A stretch of DNA of 5,794 bases from a bacterium (lineage in GTDB: Bacteria; SM23-31; JAUVVT01). Positions within the stretch are counted from its first letter, which is position 1, and the number at the start of each line of letters is the position of its first letter. The notes under the pieces are model-generated. The model made no database searches and had not been told where the DNA came from. It saw only the letters and a list, made by a program, of their open reading frames with translations. Positions 1 to 5,794 of the stretch are shown here, piece by piece. Both the position numbers and the translations under genes were made by a program. The stretch is taken from assembly GCA_030604505.1 (NCBI GenBank), contig JAUVVT010000153.1:1-5794 (forward strand), in the 5' to 3' direction.

Positions 1-1
1 A

Positions 2-1021
2 TTTTATTCTCGGATTCTTTGTATAATTTCCTTAATCTTGTTTTTATCCGTTTCTGTTTGTATAAGTTGTTCGCGAGATTCTGATGAAATAGAAGAGGGT
101 AAATTTAGAGTCGGGATAGTTTTTGATGCTGCAGGGAAGGATGATAAATCTTTTAATACATCAGCCTGGAGGGGTGCGGCTAAGGCGGCTGAAGATTTTG
201 ATATCATTTTAAAGGATGTTGAACCGGGAGATGCTTCGTCTGTTGAGCCGGCGATTAGAATTCTTGCCGAAGACGGATTTGACCTGATATTTGGGATAGG
301 ATTTGCCTGTGCACCTTATATTGAAAGCGTCTCGGCTGATTTTCCCGAAGTAAAGTTTTCACTTATAGACCACGAGGCAGAGGGGAAGAATGTCAATTCT
401 GTTGTTTTTGAGGAGCACGATGGTGCTTTTCTTGTGGGGATGATGGCTGCAATGGCAAGCAAATCCGGGATTATCGGATTTGTCGGCGGGATGGACATTC
501 CCTTGATAAGAAGATTTGTAATGGCATACGAGGCAGGAGCTAAATATATTGAGCCCGATATTAAAGTGCTTGTAAATTATGCCGGAGTAACAATAGCAGC
601 CTGGGCTGACCCCACCAGGGGAAAGGAACTTGCATTATCACAGTATTCGAGGGGAGCAGATGTAGTGTATGCGGCTGCAGGTGCAACAGGATTGGGGGTT
701 TTTAATGCAGCAGGCGAAGTAAAAAAACTGGTTATTGGAAATGACTCAAATCAAAACTGGATAAAGCCAGGGCTTGTTCTCACGAGTATGCTTAAAAGGT
801 TGGATATTGCTGTATATTCAATTATTAAGGATGCCTTGAATAATAATTTTAAACCGGGTAAACAGGTATTTGGGCTGGAGAATAACGGTGTTGGATATGC
901 AGTTGATGAATATAATAAGGAACTGGTTACCGATGAAATGATGGAAAAGATAGAAAAAGCAAAAGAAAATATTATATCAGGGGAATTAAAAGTGCCGGAT
1001 TATTATGAAACCATGCATTAG
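2..1021 (+). CDS. BMP-family (BmpA/TmpC/NupN-type) nucleoside-binding lipoprotein, 5' partial
   Basis: Substrate-binding protein of an ABC importer, expected to be lipid-anchored outside the inner membrane and to deliver a nucleoside to the permeases encoded downstream. The frame is open to the left edge, so the start codon lies outside the window. The first in-window start-like codon (TTG at 38) falls inside the signal peptide and is not a convincing start. A hydrophobic stretch is followed by Ser-Cys, with the likely lipid-bearing Cys at 68-70. The lipobox reads C-I-S-C, with an unusual Cys at -3. Family hallmarks are visible in order: FDAAGKDDKSFN near the N-terminus, AWADPTRGKELA in the middle, AAAGATGLGVF, then GNDSNQNW and PGLVLTSMLKRLDIAVY toward the C-terminus, ending GELKVPDY. 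The visible part is close to the usual full length. It overlaps the ATPase gene by 17 bases, so the two are probably translationally coupled. The family call is firm. Purine nucleoside specificity is inferred from TmpC/PnrA and NupN, and other ligands are possible. Confidence 0.93.
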   Translation, partial: FYSRILCIISLILFLSVSVCISCSRDSDEIEEGKFRVGIVFDAAGKDDKSFNTSAWRGAAKAAEDFDIILKDVEPGDASSVEPAIRILAEDGFDLIFGIGFACAPYIESVSADFPEVKFSLIDHEAEGKNVNSVVFEEHDGAFLVGMMAAMASKSGIIGFVGGMDIPLIRRFVMAYEAGAKYIEPDIKVLVNYAGVTIAAWADPTRGKELALSQYSRGADVVYAAAGATGLGVFNAAGEVKKLVIGNDSNQNWIKPGLVLTSMLKRLDIAVYSIIKDALNNNFKPGKQVFGLENNGVGYAVDEYNKELVTDEMMEKIEKAKENIISGELKVPDYYETMH

Positions 1022-2522
1022 ACTTAAAAAAATATCCAAGCGGTTTGGCAGCGTTTTGGCTAATGATGATGTCAATCTTACTGTTTATTCCGGTGAGATT
1101 CACAGTATTGTAGGAGGAAACGGAGCCGGGAAGACAACCCTTATGAACATACTGTATGGATTGGTTAAACCGGACAGCGGCGAGATTTTTATTAATGGCG
1201 AGAAGACTGATATCAGAAGTTCTAAAAACGCAATTTCAAAAGATATCGGTATGATACATCAGGATTTTTTGTTCATTGAAAATATGGATGCGGTGGATAA
1301 TATTATACTGGGAAAGGAACCGCTAAAGATGGGGATAGTCGATAAGAAAAAGGCAAAAAAGAAGATAAAAAATCTTTCGGAAAAATATCATCTTTCATTT
1401 GATGTTGATAAAAATATAAGCGAACTTTCAATGGGGGAAAGACAGCGGATTGAGATTGTGAAGGTTCTTTACAGGAACGCTAAGATATTAATCCTTGATG
1501 AGCCGACCGCAGTATTAACGCCGCAGGAAGTAAAAGAGCTTTTTAATATTCTTCGTGCTTTAAAAAAAGGCGGTTCAACAATAATTTTTATTTCACATAA
1601 ATTAAAAGAGGTTTTAGAGATTTCCGACAGGATAAGTATAATGAGGTCCGGGAGGATGGTTAAGACTTTGTCCGCCAAAGATGCCGAGCTGAAAGATCTG
1701 GCAGTTAAGATGATCGGAGGCGAGCTGCCGGAAATTGAAGAGAAACATTATCAGGGCGATGAAAAGGTACTGGTATCTGTTGATAATCTTTCGCTAAAAA
1801 GTAAAGATGGAAAAAAGATTTTAAAGGATATTTCATTTGAGATTAAAAGCGGGGAAATATTCGGTATAGCAGGAATAGAAGGGAATGGCCAGAAAGAGTT
1901 AGAAGAATGTCTTACGGGGAATCTTATTTATGATAGTGGTTCTATTACGGTAGAGTGTGCAATATTATGGGATATTTCGTCAAAATATTTTAAAGATAAC
2001 GGCGTATCGCGGATTCCTTCAAATCGGAATGAATTGGGATTGATATCAGGATTCAAGCTGTATGAAAATTTGATACTTGGATATATTAATGATAAGCCTT
2101 TTTCAAATTTTTGCCTCTTAAATTATAATGAAATAAATAAAGAATGCAAAAAGATTGTTAAAGATTATGACATTGAACCGCCCGATATTTATCAACTTAC
2201 TGAAAATCTATCAGGAGGGAATCAACAGAAGGTAGTGATAGGAAGGGAATTTTCTAAGGAGCCGCTCTTTTTGATTGCTGCTCATCCAACAAGGGGCGTT
2301 GATATAAAAGGGAGCTGGTTTATTCATAAAAAATTAAGAGAGAACAGAGAAAAAGGTTCAGCAGTTTTACTGATATCATCAGACCTTGAAGAACTATTTA
2401 CCTTGTGCGATAGAATTGGTGTTATATACAATGGTGAGATTGTAGATATCGTCAAACCTGAAAATATTACATTCGACGAAATAGGTGTTTTGATGCTAAG
2501 CGGACTTACTTCTTTTCGATGA
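1005..2522 (+). CDS. Nucleoside ABC transporter, tandem ATP-binding protein (NupO/YufO-like)
   Basis: Cytoplasmic ATPase with two fused nucleotide-binding domains that powers the importer; 505 residues, normal for the sugar/nucleoside class related to RbsA and MglA. In domain 1, Walker A is GGNGAGKT (37-44), the Q-loop Gln is 86, the signature LSMGERQ is 141-147, Walker B with catalytic Glu is ILILDEP (161-167), and the switch His is 198, so this site looks competent. In domain 2, the Walker A position reads GIEGNGQK (290-297) without the usual Lys-Ser/Thr, and the signature LSGGNQQK (402-409) is intact. The Walker B region is LIAAHPTRG (423-431), lacking the Asp-Glu pair, so this site is degenerate, as is usual in this subfamily. 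The PEDR motif common in relatives is PSNR here (338-341). ATG 1005 lies inside the end of the binding-protein gene with only a weak upstream purine signal, consistent with coupled translation. The family is certain; the substrate comes from context. Confidence 0.95.
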   Translation: MKPCIRLKKISKRFGSVLANDDVNLTVYSGEIHSIVGGNGAGKTTLMNILYGLVKPDSGEIFINGEKTDIRSSKNAISKDIGMIHQDFLFIENMDAVDNIILGKEPLKMGIVDKKKAKKKIKNLSEKYHLSFDVDKNISELSMGERQRIEIVKVLYRNAKILILDEPTAVLTPQEVKELFNILRALKKGGSTIIFISHKLKEVLEISDRISIMRSGRMVKTLSAKDAELKDLAVKMIGGELPEIEEKHYQGDEKVLVSVDNLSLKSKDGKKILKDISFEIKSGEIFGIAGIEGNGQKELEECLTGNLIYDSGSITVECAILWDISSKYFKDNGVSRIPSNRNELGLISGFKLYENLILGYINDKPFSNFCLLNYNEINKECKKIVKDYDIEPPDIYQLTENLSGGNQQKVVIGREFSKEPLFLIAAHPTRGVDIKGSWFIHKKLRENREKGSAVLLISSDLEELFTLCDRIGVIYNGEIVDIVKPENITFDEIGVLMLSGLTSFR

Positions 2523-2581
2523 CCTGCAGTGTAAAGCTAAAATAGGTTTAGTAGAACTGTCTTTGTGAAAAATATTGAAAG

Positions 2582-3655
2582 ATGATTATCAAATTTTTAA
2601 AAAATAATTTTGCACTTATAGCTTCCTTTTTGGCTTCATTAATTTTAAGCGGGATAATTATATTATTGCTTGGTGAGAATCCGTTTAGGATTTTTGGTAT
2701 ATTTATTAGTTCTGCCTTTGGTTCCTGGAATAATATTGCCTATACACTGTTTTTTGCCACGCCGTTGATTTTTACCGGTCTGTCTGTTGCAGTTTGTTTC
2801 CGCTGCGGTCTTTTTAATATTGGAGCAGAAGGGCAGCTTTATATGGGGGCTTTTGCTTGTGCTTATGTCGGATTTACATTTGCTGATTTTCCGGGATATT
2901 TGCTGATACCTTTATCGATTTTATTTTCCATAGGGGCAGGAGGATTTATTGGACTTATACCGGGCTATCTGAAAGCAAAAACGGGAGCGCATGAAGTAAT
3001 AGTCACAATAATGCTGAATTTTATTGCAATAGGTTTTACAGGTTACTTTGTATCAGGTCCATTTAAAAATCCCGGCGATCTAATTCCGCAAACACAACTT
3101 ATAAGTGAATCTGCTCATATTCCGAAAATAGGTGAGTTATTTGGAATCCTGGGAATAAAGAGCTCTATTCCTTTAAATTTTTCTTTTATAATTGCAGTAT
3201 TTATATGTTTGTTGGTCTATTTTATTTTTAAATATACGACATTTGGATATGAGATAAAAGCAGTCGGGCTGAATAAGAAAGCAGCGTCTGCCTCGGGGAT
3301 TAATGTTAACCGGATAATTATTTTGACGTTTGTATTAGGCGGTGCAATTGCCGGGCTTGTCGGAGTGAATGAGGTGATGGGATACCGGTACAGGTTCCTT
3401 GATGGTTTTTCTGCCGGTTATGGTTATCTTGGAATTGCTGTGGCTCTTCTCGGGAGAAATCATCCTGCAGGTGTATTCATAAGTGCTGTGATTTTTGGTG
3501 CTGTTATGAGGGGAGGGCTTCTGGTAGATGTATATTCAGATAAGATTTCAAAAGATTTTGTTTACATTATTCAGGGGATTTTGATTTTGTTTGTGGTATC
3601 CGGGGAATTATGGAATAAATTCAGGATACAAATAGACGCAGAGAAACAGAGATAA
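2582..3655 (+). CDS. Nucleoside ABC transporter permease 1 (NupP/YufP-like, BPD_transp_2 family)
   Basis: Integral inner-membrane subunit that should pair with the second permease to form the translocation pore. The protein has 357 residues and many hydrophobic segments, the first at about 9-30. Conserved family blocks are FRCGLFNIGAEGQLYMGA (73-90), the helix-loop GAHEVIVTIMLNF (135-147), and the cytoplasmic loop AVGLNKKAASASGINV (227-242), which would contact the ATPase. A glycine-rich GYGYLGIAVALLGRNHP (279-295) follows. The longer N-terminal region before the FNIGAEGQ block fits permease 1 rather than permease 2. ATG 2582 is the first possible start, because an in-frame TGA lies two codons upstream; its ribosome site is poor, with only GAAAG directly against the ATG. 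The 59-base gap from the ATPase gene is wider than the overlap often seen in this operon type. The family call is firm; specificity is inferred from neighbours. Confidence 0.94.
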   Translation: MIIKFLKNNFALIASFLASLILSGIIILLLGENPFRIFGIFISSAFGSWNNIAYTLFFATPLIFTGLSVAVCFRCGLFNIGAEGQLYMGAFACAYVGFTFADFPGYLLIPLSILFSIGAGGFIGLIPGYLKAKTGAHEVIVTIMLNFIAIGFTGYFVSGPFKNPGDLIPQTQLISESAHIPKIGELFGILGIKSSIPLNFSFIIAVFICLLVYFIFKYTTFGYEIKAVGLNKKAASASGINVNRIIILTFVLGGAIAGLVGVNEVMGYRYRFLDGFSAGYGYLGIAVALLGRNHPAGVFISAVIFGAVMRGGLLVDVYSDKISKDFVYIIQGILILFVVSGELWNKFRIQIDAEKQR

Positions 3656-3672
3656 AATATTTTAACTGCGAG

Positions 3673-3755
3673 TTACACAGATTAAGTTAGAGTATAACTA
3701 TCGGTATTTGGCAGAAAGCTGACAGTTGATCAGTGACAGCTATGTATCTGTGTAA
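3673..3755. repeat. Nested inverted repeats in the spacer between the two permease genes
   Basis: A perfect 10-base inverted pair, TTACACAGAT at 3673-3682 and ATCTGTGTAA at 3746-3755, encloses a second hairpin: AGCTGACA at 3717-3724 and TGACAGCT at 3734-3741. The inner hairpin pairs except for one A-A mismatch and has a 9-base loop centred on the palindrome TGATCA. A small 5-base hairpin (3685-3689 with 3695-3699) sits between the outer left arm and the inner hairpin. The flanking text resembles the 'TTACACAGAT' type dispersed repeats I recall from intergenic regions of many environmental bacteria, but that is memory and not a search. It may be a decayed miniature mobile or palindromic element, or an RNA structure that tunes expression between the permeases. 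No T-tract follows the hairpins closely enough for a convincing terminator, though the DNA after the right arm is T-rich. Confidence 0.6.
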
Positions 3756-3784
3756 TCAATGGTTTTGTTTTTATTTTTATTAAA

Positions 3785-3793
3785 GGAAAAGGA
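3785..3793 (+). promoter_or_regulatory. Ribosome binding site that decides the permease 2 start
   Basis: The purine run GGAAAAGGA lies here. Its last GGA is nine bases from ATG 3803 but only three bases from the in-frame TTG at 3797. Normal Shine-Dalgarno spacing therefore favours ATG 3803 over TTG 3797. This is the clearest ribosome binding site in the window. Confidence 0.7.
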
Positions 3794-3802
3794 TAATTGC
3801 TG

Positions 3803-4723
3803 ATGGAATTGTTTGATATCGGGATTTTGACTTCAACCATCCGACTTTCGACTCCGCTTATACTATGTGCGATTGGGGGTCTTTATTCGGAAAGGGGAGG
3901 TGTGGTAAATATTGCTTTAGAGGGGCTTTTACTTTTTGGAGCATTTAGTGCGGCTGTCGTTGCTTATTATACAGGGAATCCATGGCTGGGCTTACTTGCG
4001 GGGGCTGTTACAGGAGTATTTATTGCATTTCTGCATGGCTTGGTGAGCATTACATTTTTGGGTGACCAGATTGTCAGCGGGATGGGAATTAATATACTTG
4101 CCTTGGGGGTTCCTGCCGTTTTTTCAGGTGCATTTTTTAATACACCGAGTTCCACTCCATCAATTGAAAAAATACTTCCGTCGCTAAATATCCCTGTTAT
4201 AGAAGATATTCCGCTATTGGGTGAGATTTTATCCGGATATACAGTTCCTGTTTATTTATCATACGCCGCGGTTATTATAACATACTTTGTATTATTCTAT
4301 ACAATATTCGGGCTGCGATTGCGGGCGGTTGGTGAGAATCCAAAGGCGGCGGAGAGTCTGGGTGTGAATGTTATCAGATATAAATATTATGGAGTATTAC
4401 TGAGCGGTCTTTTGGCAGGAATAGGGGGAGCTTTTTTATCGGTTGGGCATGGGACACAGTTCATTAAAAATATGTCGGCAGGGAGGGGGTATATTGCCCT
4501 TGCAGCTCTTATATTCGGGAAATGGCATCCTTTTAAAACGCTGCTTGCATGCTTAATCTTTGGATTTGCCGATGCACTGCAGATGAGACTGCAGGGTGTA
4601 ATTGGTATTCCGGTTCAGTTTATACAGATGATACCTTATATATTAACAATTCTTGTTATCGTGGGTTTTATCGGAAAAGCCGTCCCGCCTGCGGCAAGCG
4701 GAGTGCCTTATAGGAAGGGGTGA
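3803..4723 (+). CDS. Nucleoside ABC transporter permease 2 (NupQ/YufQ-like, BPD_transp_2 family)
   Basis: Second integral-membrane subunit of the importer, 306 residues from ATG 3803. A TTG two codons upstream at 3797 is in frame but is too close to the GGAAAAGGA ribosome site. Conserved family blocks are visible in order: ERGGVVNIALEGLLLFGAF (30-48), the GDQIVSGMGINILALG segment (87-102), the ATPase-contact loop RAVGENPKAAESLGVNV (174-190), SAGRGYIALAALIFGKWHP (225-243), FGFADALQ (253-260), and the C-terminal PPAASGVPYRKG (295-306). The short N-terminal region before VVNIALEG distinguishes it from permease 1. It sits 147 bases after permease 1, separated by an inverted-repeat element, so its expression relative to the first permease may be altered. 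It is most likely the last gene of the operon. The family call is secure; nucleoside specificity is inferred. Confidence 0.94.
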   Translation: MELFDIGILTSTIRLSTPLILCAIGGLYSERGGVVNIALEGLLLFGAFSAAVVAYYTGNPWLGLLAGAVTGVFIAFLHGLVSITFLGDQIVSGMGINILALGVPAVFSGAFFNTPSSTPSIEKILPSLNIPVIEDIPLLGEILSGYTVPVYLSYAAVIITYFVLFYTIFGLRLRAVGENPKAAESLGVNVIRYKYYGVLLSGLLAGIGGAFLSVGHGTQFIKNMSAGRGYIALAALIFGKWHPFKTLLACLIFGFADALQMRLQGVIGIPVQFIQMIPYILTILVIVGFIGKAVPPAASGVPYRKG

Positions 4724-4756
4724 AGAGTCAGTAGTTTGGTTTTGAAGACTTTTTTT
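4723..4756 (+). terminator. Possible weak intrinsic terminator after permease 2
   Basis: AAGAGTC (4723-4729) can pair with GACTTTT (4747-4753) as seven pairs, one of them G-U, around a 17-base loop. A run of seven T (4750-4756) overlaps and follows the right arm. The position at the end of the operon, facing convergent genes, is right for a terminator. The stem is AT-rich and the loop is long, so it would be weak; chance pairing is possible. Confidence 0.35.
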
Positions 4757-4808
4757 ATTTCGTCATTAGGTCATCACAATTCGTATAAATTTGCAGTAAC
4801 CTTTATAA

Positions 4809-5036
4809 TCAACAAGCTAAATCCTGATTGCTGTTTGGTTGTTCTAATTTTTTCTTAAACGCAGCTTGTGTATCACCAAGATTTACACCATCGATATTTT
4901 TTCCTGGGACAATACGAGCATTTGAATCAATAATTTCTAATTCATATTTACTAGAATTCTTCCCACAACCAGAAATTAAAGGAATACTTATAACAATTCC
5001 TTCCAAACTTTTCTTTAAAAATTCTCTTCTGTTCAT
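4809..5036 (-). CDS. Small Tat-type lipoprotein, probably truncated; function unknown
   Basis: A 75-residue protein with a complete export signal: twin-arginine motif MNRREFLKKS (1-10), a short hydrophobic stretch, and the lipobox ISGC with lipid Cys at 24. Folded export through Tat and lipid anchoring are inferred. After the Cys, KNSSKYELEII resembles the start of the 170-residue neighbour. The tail carries IDGVNLGDTQAAFKKKLEQP (48-67), which looks like the opening of the 'G-x-LGD...V..kLg.P' type of small domain, and the protein then ends within eight residues, so that domain is incomplete. A single-base shift near 4811 would add 14 codons (DYKGYCKFIRIVMT) down to a stop at 4766-4768, which hints at a frameshift. 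The upstream region is A/T-rich with no clear Shine-Dalgarno site. It lies 73 bases after the other lipoprotein gene in the same direction. It may be a real small protein or a decaying copy. Confidence 0.6.
   Translation of the reverse strand: MNRREFLKKSLEGIVISIPLISGCGKNSSKYELEIIDSNARIVPGKNIDGVNLGDTQAAFKKKLEQPNSNQDLAC
4938..5036 (-). repeat. Duplicated signal-peptide coding segment, copy A (partner 5521-5622)
   Basis: The first ~33 codons of this gene align with those of the lipoprotein gene at 5110-5622. By hand count about 84 of 99 bases match, with one 3-base indel (an extra codon in the partner's hydrophobic segment). Identity is highest over the twin-arginine part, where the first 20 or so bases from the start codon are nearly identical, and it stops about ten residues after the lipobox Cys. 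Confidence 0.75.
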
Positions 5037-5109
5037 TTTGTTCGTATTTTGTAATGTTTTTGAGATATAAAAATTATCTATTATTTTTAAACTAGTAATT
5101 ACGTATTTA

Positions 5110-5622
5110 TTATTGTAGGATTATTATAGAAGTCCACTTTTGTTCGCTAATACGCAAACCTGGAGCTTTATAATAATATTTAATTCTATATTTATCTGAT
5201 ATTCCATAAACTTGAACAAAAACATATACCCCTAATGAAGGTGTTTTTATGCTTCCACCTTTTAAATCATTTCTTAATTCAGCCTCACTTCTATGTGGAC
5301 CACCTAATCCATGAATCTTAAGGGTATTTATTACATCGGATAGTGGTATTTCATTAATATTATAATAATCTTCGTTATGATAAGCAAATCCACCTAAACC
5401 CCATGCCTCATTATTAGACATAAAATATTTCTCAATATCATCTGATTCATCTTTTGAAGCAAAACCATCAGAATTTCCAAATGCGTCTGCTACTAATTCC
5501 TTATCTACAAATATGTTTTTTAATTCATAAGTAACAGGATTCTTACTGCAACCAGAAATCAACGGAATACTACCTATAATGATTCCTCCCAGACTTTTTT
5601 TTAAAAATTCTCTTCTGTTCAT
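5110..5622 (-). CDS. Tat-type lipoprotein of unknown function
   Basis: A 170-residue protein I do not recognise. It begins with the twin-arginine motif MNRREFLKKS (1-10), then a hydrophobic segment GGIIIGSIPL, then the lipobox ISGC with the predicted lipid-bearing Cys at 25; the mature part is about 146 residues. The mature region has an acidic stretch (58-64), a Gly/aromatic patch GLGGFAYHNEDYYN (75-88), a GLGGPHRSE turn (105-113), and strand-like segments at the end: VYVFVQVYG (132-140), YRIKYYYK (145-152) and WTSIIILQ (163-170), suggesting a small beta-rich domain. No catalytic motif is visible. The start is fixed by near identity of the first 25 codons with the neighbouring lipoprotein gene, although no clear Shine-Dalgarno site precedes it. 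It starts 26 bases after the stop of the partial upstream gene, so the two are probably co-transcribed. It could belong to a lineage-specific family of exported proteins. Confidence 0.75.
   Translation of the reverse strand: MNRREFLKKSLGGIIIGSIPLISGCSKNPVTYELKNIFVDKELVADAFGNSDGFASKDESDDIEKYFMSNNEAWGLGGFAYHNEDYYNINEIPLSDVINTLKIHGLGGPHRSEAELRNDLKGGSIKTPSLGVYVFVQVYGISDKYRIKYYYKAPGLRISEQKWTSIIILQ
5521..5622 (-). repeat. Duplicated signal-peptide coding segment, copy B (partner 4938-5036)
   Basis: This is the partner of the segment at 4938-5036, in the same orientation, 586 bases away start to start. It encodes the Tat motif, hydrophobic stretch, lipobox and a conserved YEL near residues 32-34. 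Beyond it, toward 5520, no similarity between the two genes is visible. Confidence 0.75.
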
Positions 5623-5648
5623 TTTTTATCTATAATTCTAAAATATTT

Positions 5649-5792
5649 TCAAAACGCTGAAGCTATTTTTTCGATTATATCACTTTGATGAAAAATACCT
5701 CCATTAATACTCTTGAACAAATCCAATATATTTAAAGTCGAAAAATGAATGCCAGTCTTAATAATTGTTCCAGTCTTTTTTTTATTTAAAAT
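5649..5792 (-). CDS. C-terminal end of an unidentified gene entering from the right edge
   Basis: On the reverse strand one frame stays open from the right edge for 47 codons and ends at TGA 5649-5651, while the other two frames each meet several stops over the same stretch. It starts ILNKKKTGTIIKTGIHFSTL and continues with NILDLFKSINGGIF, ending HQSDIIEKIASAF. The mix of hydrophobic and charged residues and the GG turn look like genuine protein, with a helical end. The true start is beyond the window, and I recognise no family. It reads in the same direction as the lipoprotein gene that begins 26 bases downstream, so a shared transcript is likely. In DNA this AT-rich, 47 open codons could still arise by chance, so the call is moderate. 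Confidence 0.55.
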   Translation of the reverse strand: MLNKKKTGTIIKTGIHFSTLNILDLFKSINGGIFHQSDIIEKIASAF

Positions 5793-5794
5793 TG

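Noticed and set aside
38..40. TTG as the start of the binding protein
   Set aside because: The same frame is open to the left edge and the preceding codons (FYSRILCIISLI) are a natural first half of the signal peptide, so the real start is upstream.
316..498. Reverse-strand open frame inside the binding-protein gene
   Set aside because: The forward frame has unmistakable BMP-family motifs; this is a shadow. The same holds for the reverse frames at 4-207, 1469-1678 and 3967-4155.
2523..2581. Small gene or RNA between the ATPase and permease 1
   Set aside because: The 59 bases contain stops in the permease frame, no strong hairpin and no promoter I can defend.
3656..3802. A purine riboswitch or CRISPR array in the permease spacer
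   Set aside because: The hairpins do not form a recognisable three-way junction with purine-riboswitch core sequences, and there are no regularly spaced direct repeats. A riboswitch, if any, would be expected upstream of the operon, outside the window.
4723..4756. Bidirectional terminator serving both convergent units
   Set aside because: On the reverse strand the stem is not followed by a T-tract, so any termination there would act on the + strand only.
4828..5070. An 80-codon open frame on the + strand
   Set aside because: It lies antisense to the lipoprotein gene whose signal peptide is clearly conserved with its neighbour. Its translation is low-complexity Phe/Ile-rich, as expected from the complement of A-rich coding DNA.

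Overview
The window holds most of a purine/nucleoside-type ABC import operon on the + strand (positions 2-4723). Facing it on the - strand (4809-5794) is a short, AT-rich cluster of lipoprotein-like genes. The organism cannot be named from this sequence. It is an AT-rich bacterium that uses lipoproteins and, judging from two twin-arginine signal peptides, probably the Tat pathway. Spirochaetes are one reasonable possibility because they commonly carry BMP/TmpC transport systems and tolerate loose lipoboxes, but Firmicutes and several uncultured diderm phyla carry the same operon.

Layout: a BMP-family substrate-binding lipoprotein (2-1021, start beyond the left edge) overlaps by 17 bases with a 505-residue tandem ABC ATPase (1005-2522). 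After a 59-base gap comes the first permease (2582-3655). A 147-base spacer with nested inverted repeats separates it from the second permease (3803-4723). This order (binding protein, double ATPase, permease 1, permease 2) matches the B. subtilis NupNOPQ/YufNOPQ guanosine importer type. The binding lipoprotein would capture a nucleoside outside the inner membrane, the two permeases would form the channel, and the fused ATPase would drive it. A weak intrinsic terminator may close the operon at 4723-4756.

On the opposite strand, reading right to left, are: the last 47 codons of an unidentified gene that runs off the right edge (5649-5792), a 170-residue Tat/lipobox protein of unknown function (5110-5622), and a 75-residue protein with nearly the same signal peptide (4809-5036) that looks cut short or frameshifted. 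The two lipoprotein genes are about 85% identical by hand count over roughly the first 100 bases and unrelated after that, so an export leader has been duplicated and joined to different mature parts. They lack obvious Shine-Dalgarno sites and look more AT-rich than much of the operon, which suggests accessory DNA. I do not see a demonstrable new system. The most unusual items are the shared-leader lipoprotein pair, the unannotated coding tail at the right edge, and the repeat element splitting the two permease genes.
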